In this document: piece after piece, positions 63,695 to 64,000 of the stretch | Layout of the letters: the number at the start of each line of letters is the position of its first letter | Position numbering within the stretch: position 1 is the first letter of the stretch | From: Micromonospora rubida | GTDB lineage: Bacteria; Actinomycetota; Actinomycetes; Mycobacteriales; Micromonosporaceae | Reading direction: 5' to 3' | Length of the DNA: 64,000 nt | Assembly: GCF_009908295.1 (NCBI RefSeq) | Contig: NZ_JAAALO010000002.1 | Span: 1-64,000, forward strand | Notes under the pieces: generated by a model | Database searches by the model: none | Seen by the model: the letters and a program-made list of their open reading frames with translations, nothing else | What the model was told of the DNA's origin: nothing | Position numbers and translations under genes: made by a program

Positions 63695-63700
63695 GACCCT

Positions 63701-64000
63701 GTGAGCAATCGACCCCTTGCTGGCGCTGGCCGTCTCGTCCCTCTCCTGCGTGCCGGGCTGATCGCGGGCATCGTGATCGCCGGGGCCCTCTACCCGCTGG
63801 CCGCCGTCACCGGGCTCGGCGCCAAGGCCACCGCGCACGCCGTGGAGCAGAAGACGAACATCCTGCGCGACGCGCTGCCCGCCGAGACCTCCTACCTGTA
63901 CGCGCCCGACGGCAGGACCGTGCTGACGATGTTCTACGAGGAGTACCGGCGCTACACGAAGGTGTCGGACATGTCCCCGAACATCCAGCAGGCCATCGTG
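63701..64000 (+). CDS. Bifunctional penicillin-binding protein, N-terminal part (cut by window edge)
   Basis: The first 100 residues: a basic start, a membrane helix (LLRAGLIAGIVIAGALYPLA, about 15-36) and PDGRTVLTMFYEEYR ... MSPNIQQAIV, which matches the beginning of the transglycosylase domain in class A penicillin-binding proteins (PonA/PBP1 type). The catalytic Glu and the transpeptidase part lie beyond the window. The start GTG 63701 is set by the leaderless promoter. Confidence 0.85.
   Translation, partial: MSNRPLAGAGRLVPLLRAGLIAGIVIAGALYPLAAVTGLGAKATAHAVEQKTNILRDALPAETSYLYAPDGRTVLTMFYEEYRRYTKVSDMSPNIQQAIV

Noticed and set aside
63568..63700. Cobalamin riboswitch upstream of the cob operon
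   Set aside because: No conserved B12-box or long folded leader; the first gene appears leaderless.

Overview
The window is high-GC actinobacterial DNA. GTG starts, 4-bp ATGA/GTGA gene overlaps and leaderless genes behind a TANNNT box are frequent, and the gene set (tandem clpP1/clpP2, a mycothiol-type DsbA protein, group II truncated haemoglobin, EttA, OtsA, a class F sortase) fits the Micromonosporaceae, most likely Micromonospora or a close relative. The genus is an inference from gene content; no marker gene is complete here.

Layout. 1-200 is the 5' leader and promoter of an rRNA operon that continues off the left edge on the minus strand. 600-6400 holds a small membrane protein, a nitrilase-family hydrolase, the protein-quality-control block clpX / clpP2 / clpP1 / tig, and tRNA-Pro. 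6800-7500 holds tRNA-Gly with a terminator and a degenerate stretch. 7551-8148 is a lipoprotein gene closed by a strong hairpin.

8342-19429 is the most unusual part. It is an 11-kb accessory island: an EACC1-like small protein overlapping a caspase-like protease gene; two AAA/STAND-like NTPase genes read the other way (one about 1507 residues with an Sm-like start, TPR-like helices, an Ig-like region and a C-terminal NTPase); a PycTM-like three-helix membrane protein; and an Hsp70 ATPase fused through a membrane helix to a propeller-like exterior. Several modules belong to families linked to prokaryotic immunity or cell suicide, but no nucleotide cyclase or CD-NTase is present. I read it as a candidate multi-component stress or anti-phage signalling system.

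19517-31534 is mostly ordinary metabolism (acyl-CoA synthetase, Eis-type acetyltransferase, RpiB, DUF1015, DsbA family, PepN, several conserved small proteins) and ends with a vapBC toxin-antitoxin pair. 31564-42318 is an 11-gene minus-strand operon that encodes almost the whole oxidative route from tryptophan through kynurenine and 3-hydroxyanthranilate to pyruvate and acetyl-CoA, with a divergent Lrp/AsnC regulator. Kynurenine formamidase is the one step missing.

43055-45058 pairs a surface protein with a class F sortase, then an HNH endonuclease whose 3' end is tandemly repeated. 45190-47660 looks like the scar of an integrated element: an accessory gene behind a hairpin leader, an integrase fragment without its catalytic domain, a low-GC beta-trefoil (fascin-like) gene, and repeats at the borders. 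47782-64000 is housekeeping: MscS channel, MFS transporter, GlbO, YbjN, thioesterase, EttA, trehalose synthesis (otsA followed by an otsB-GH15 fusion), a secreted M23 protein, a cobalamin operon, and the start of a penicillin-binding protein cut by the window edge.
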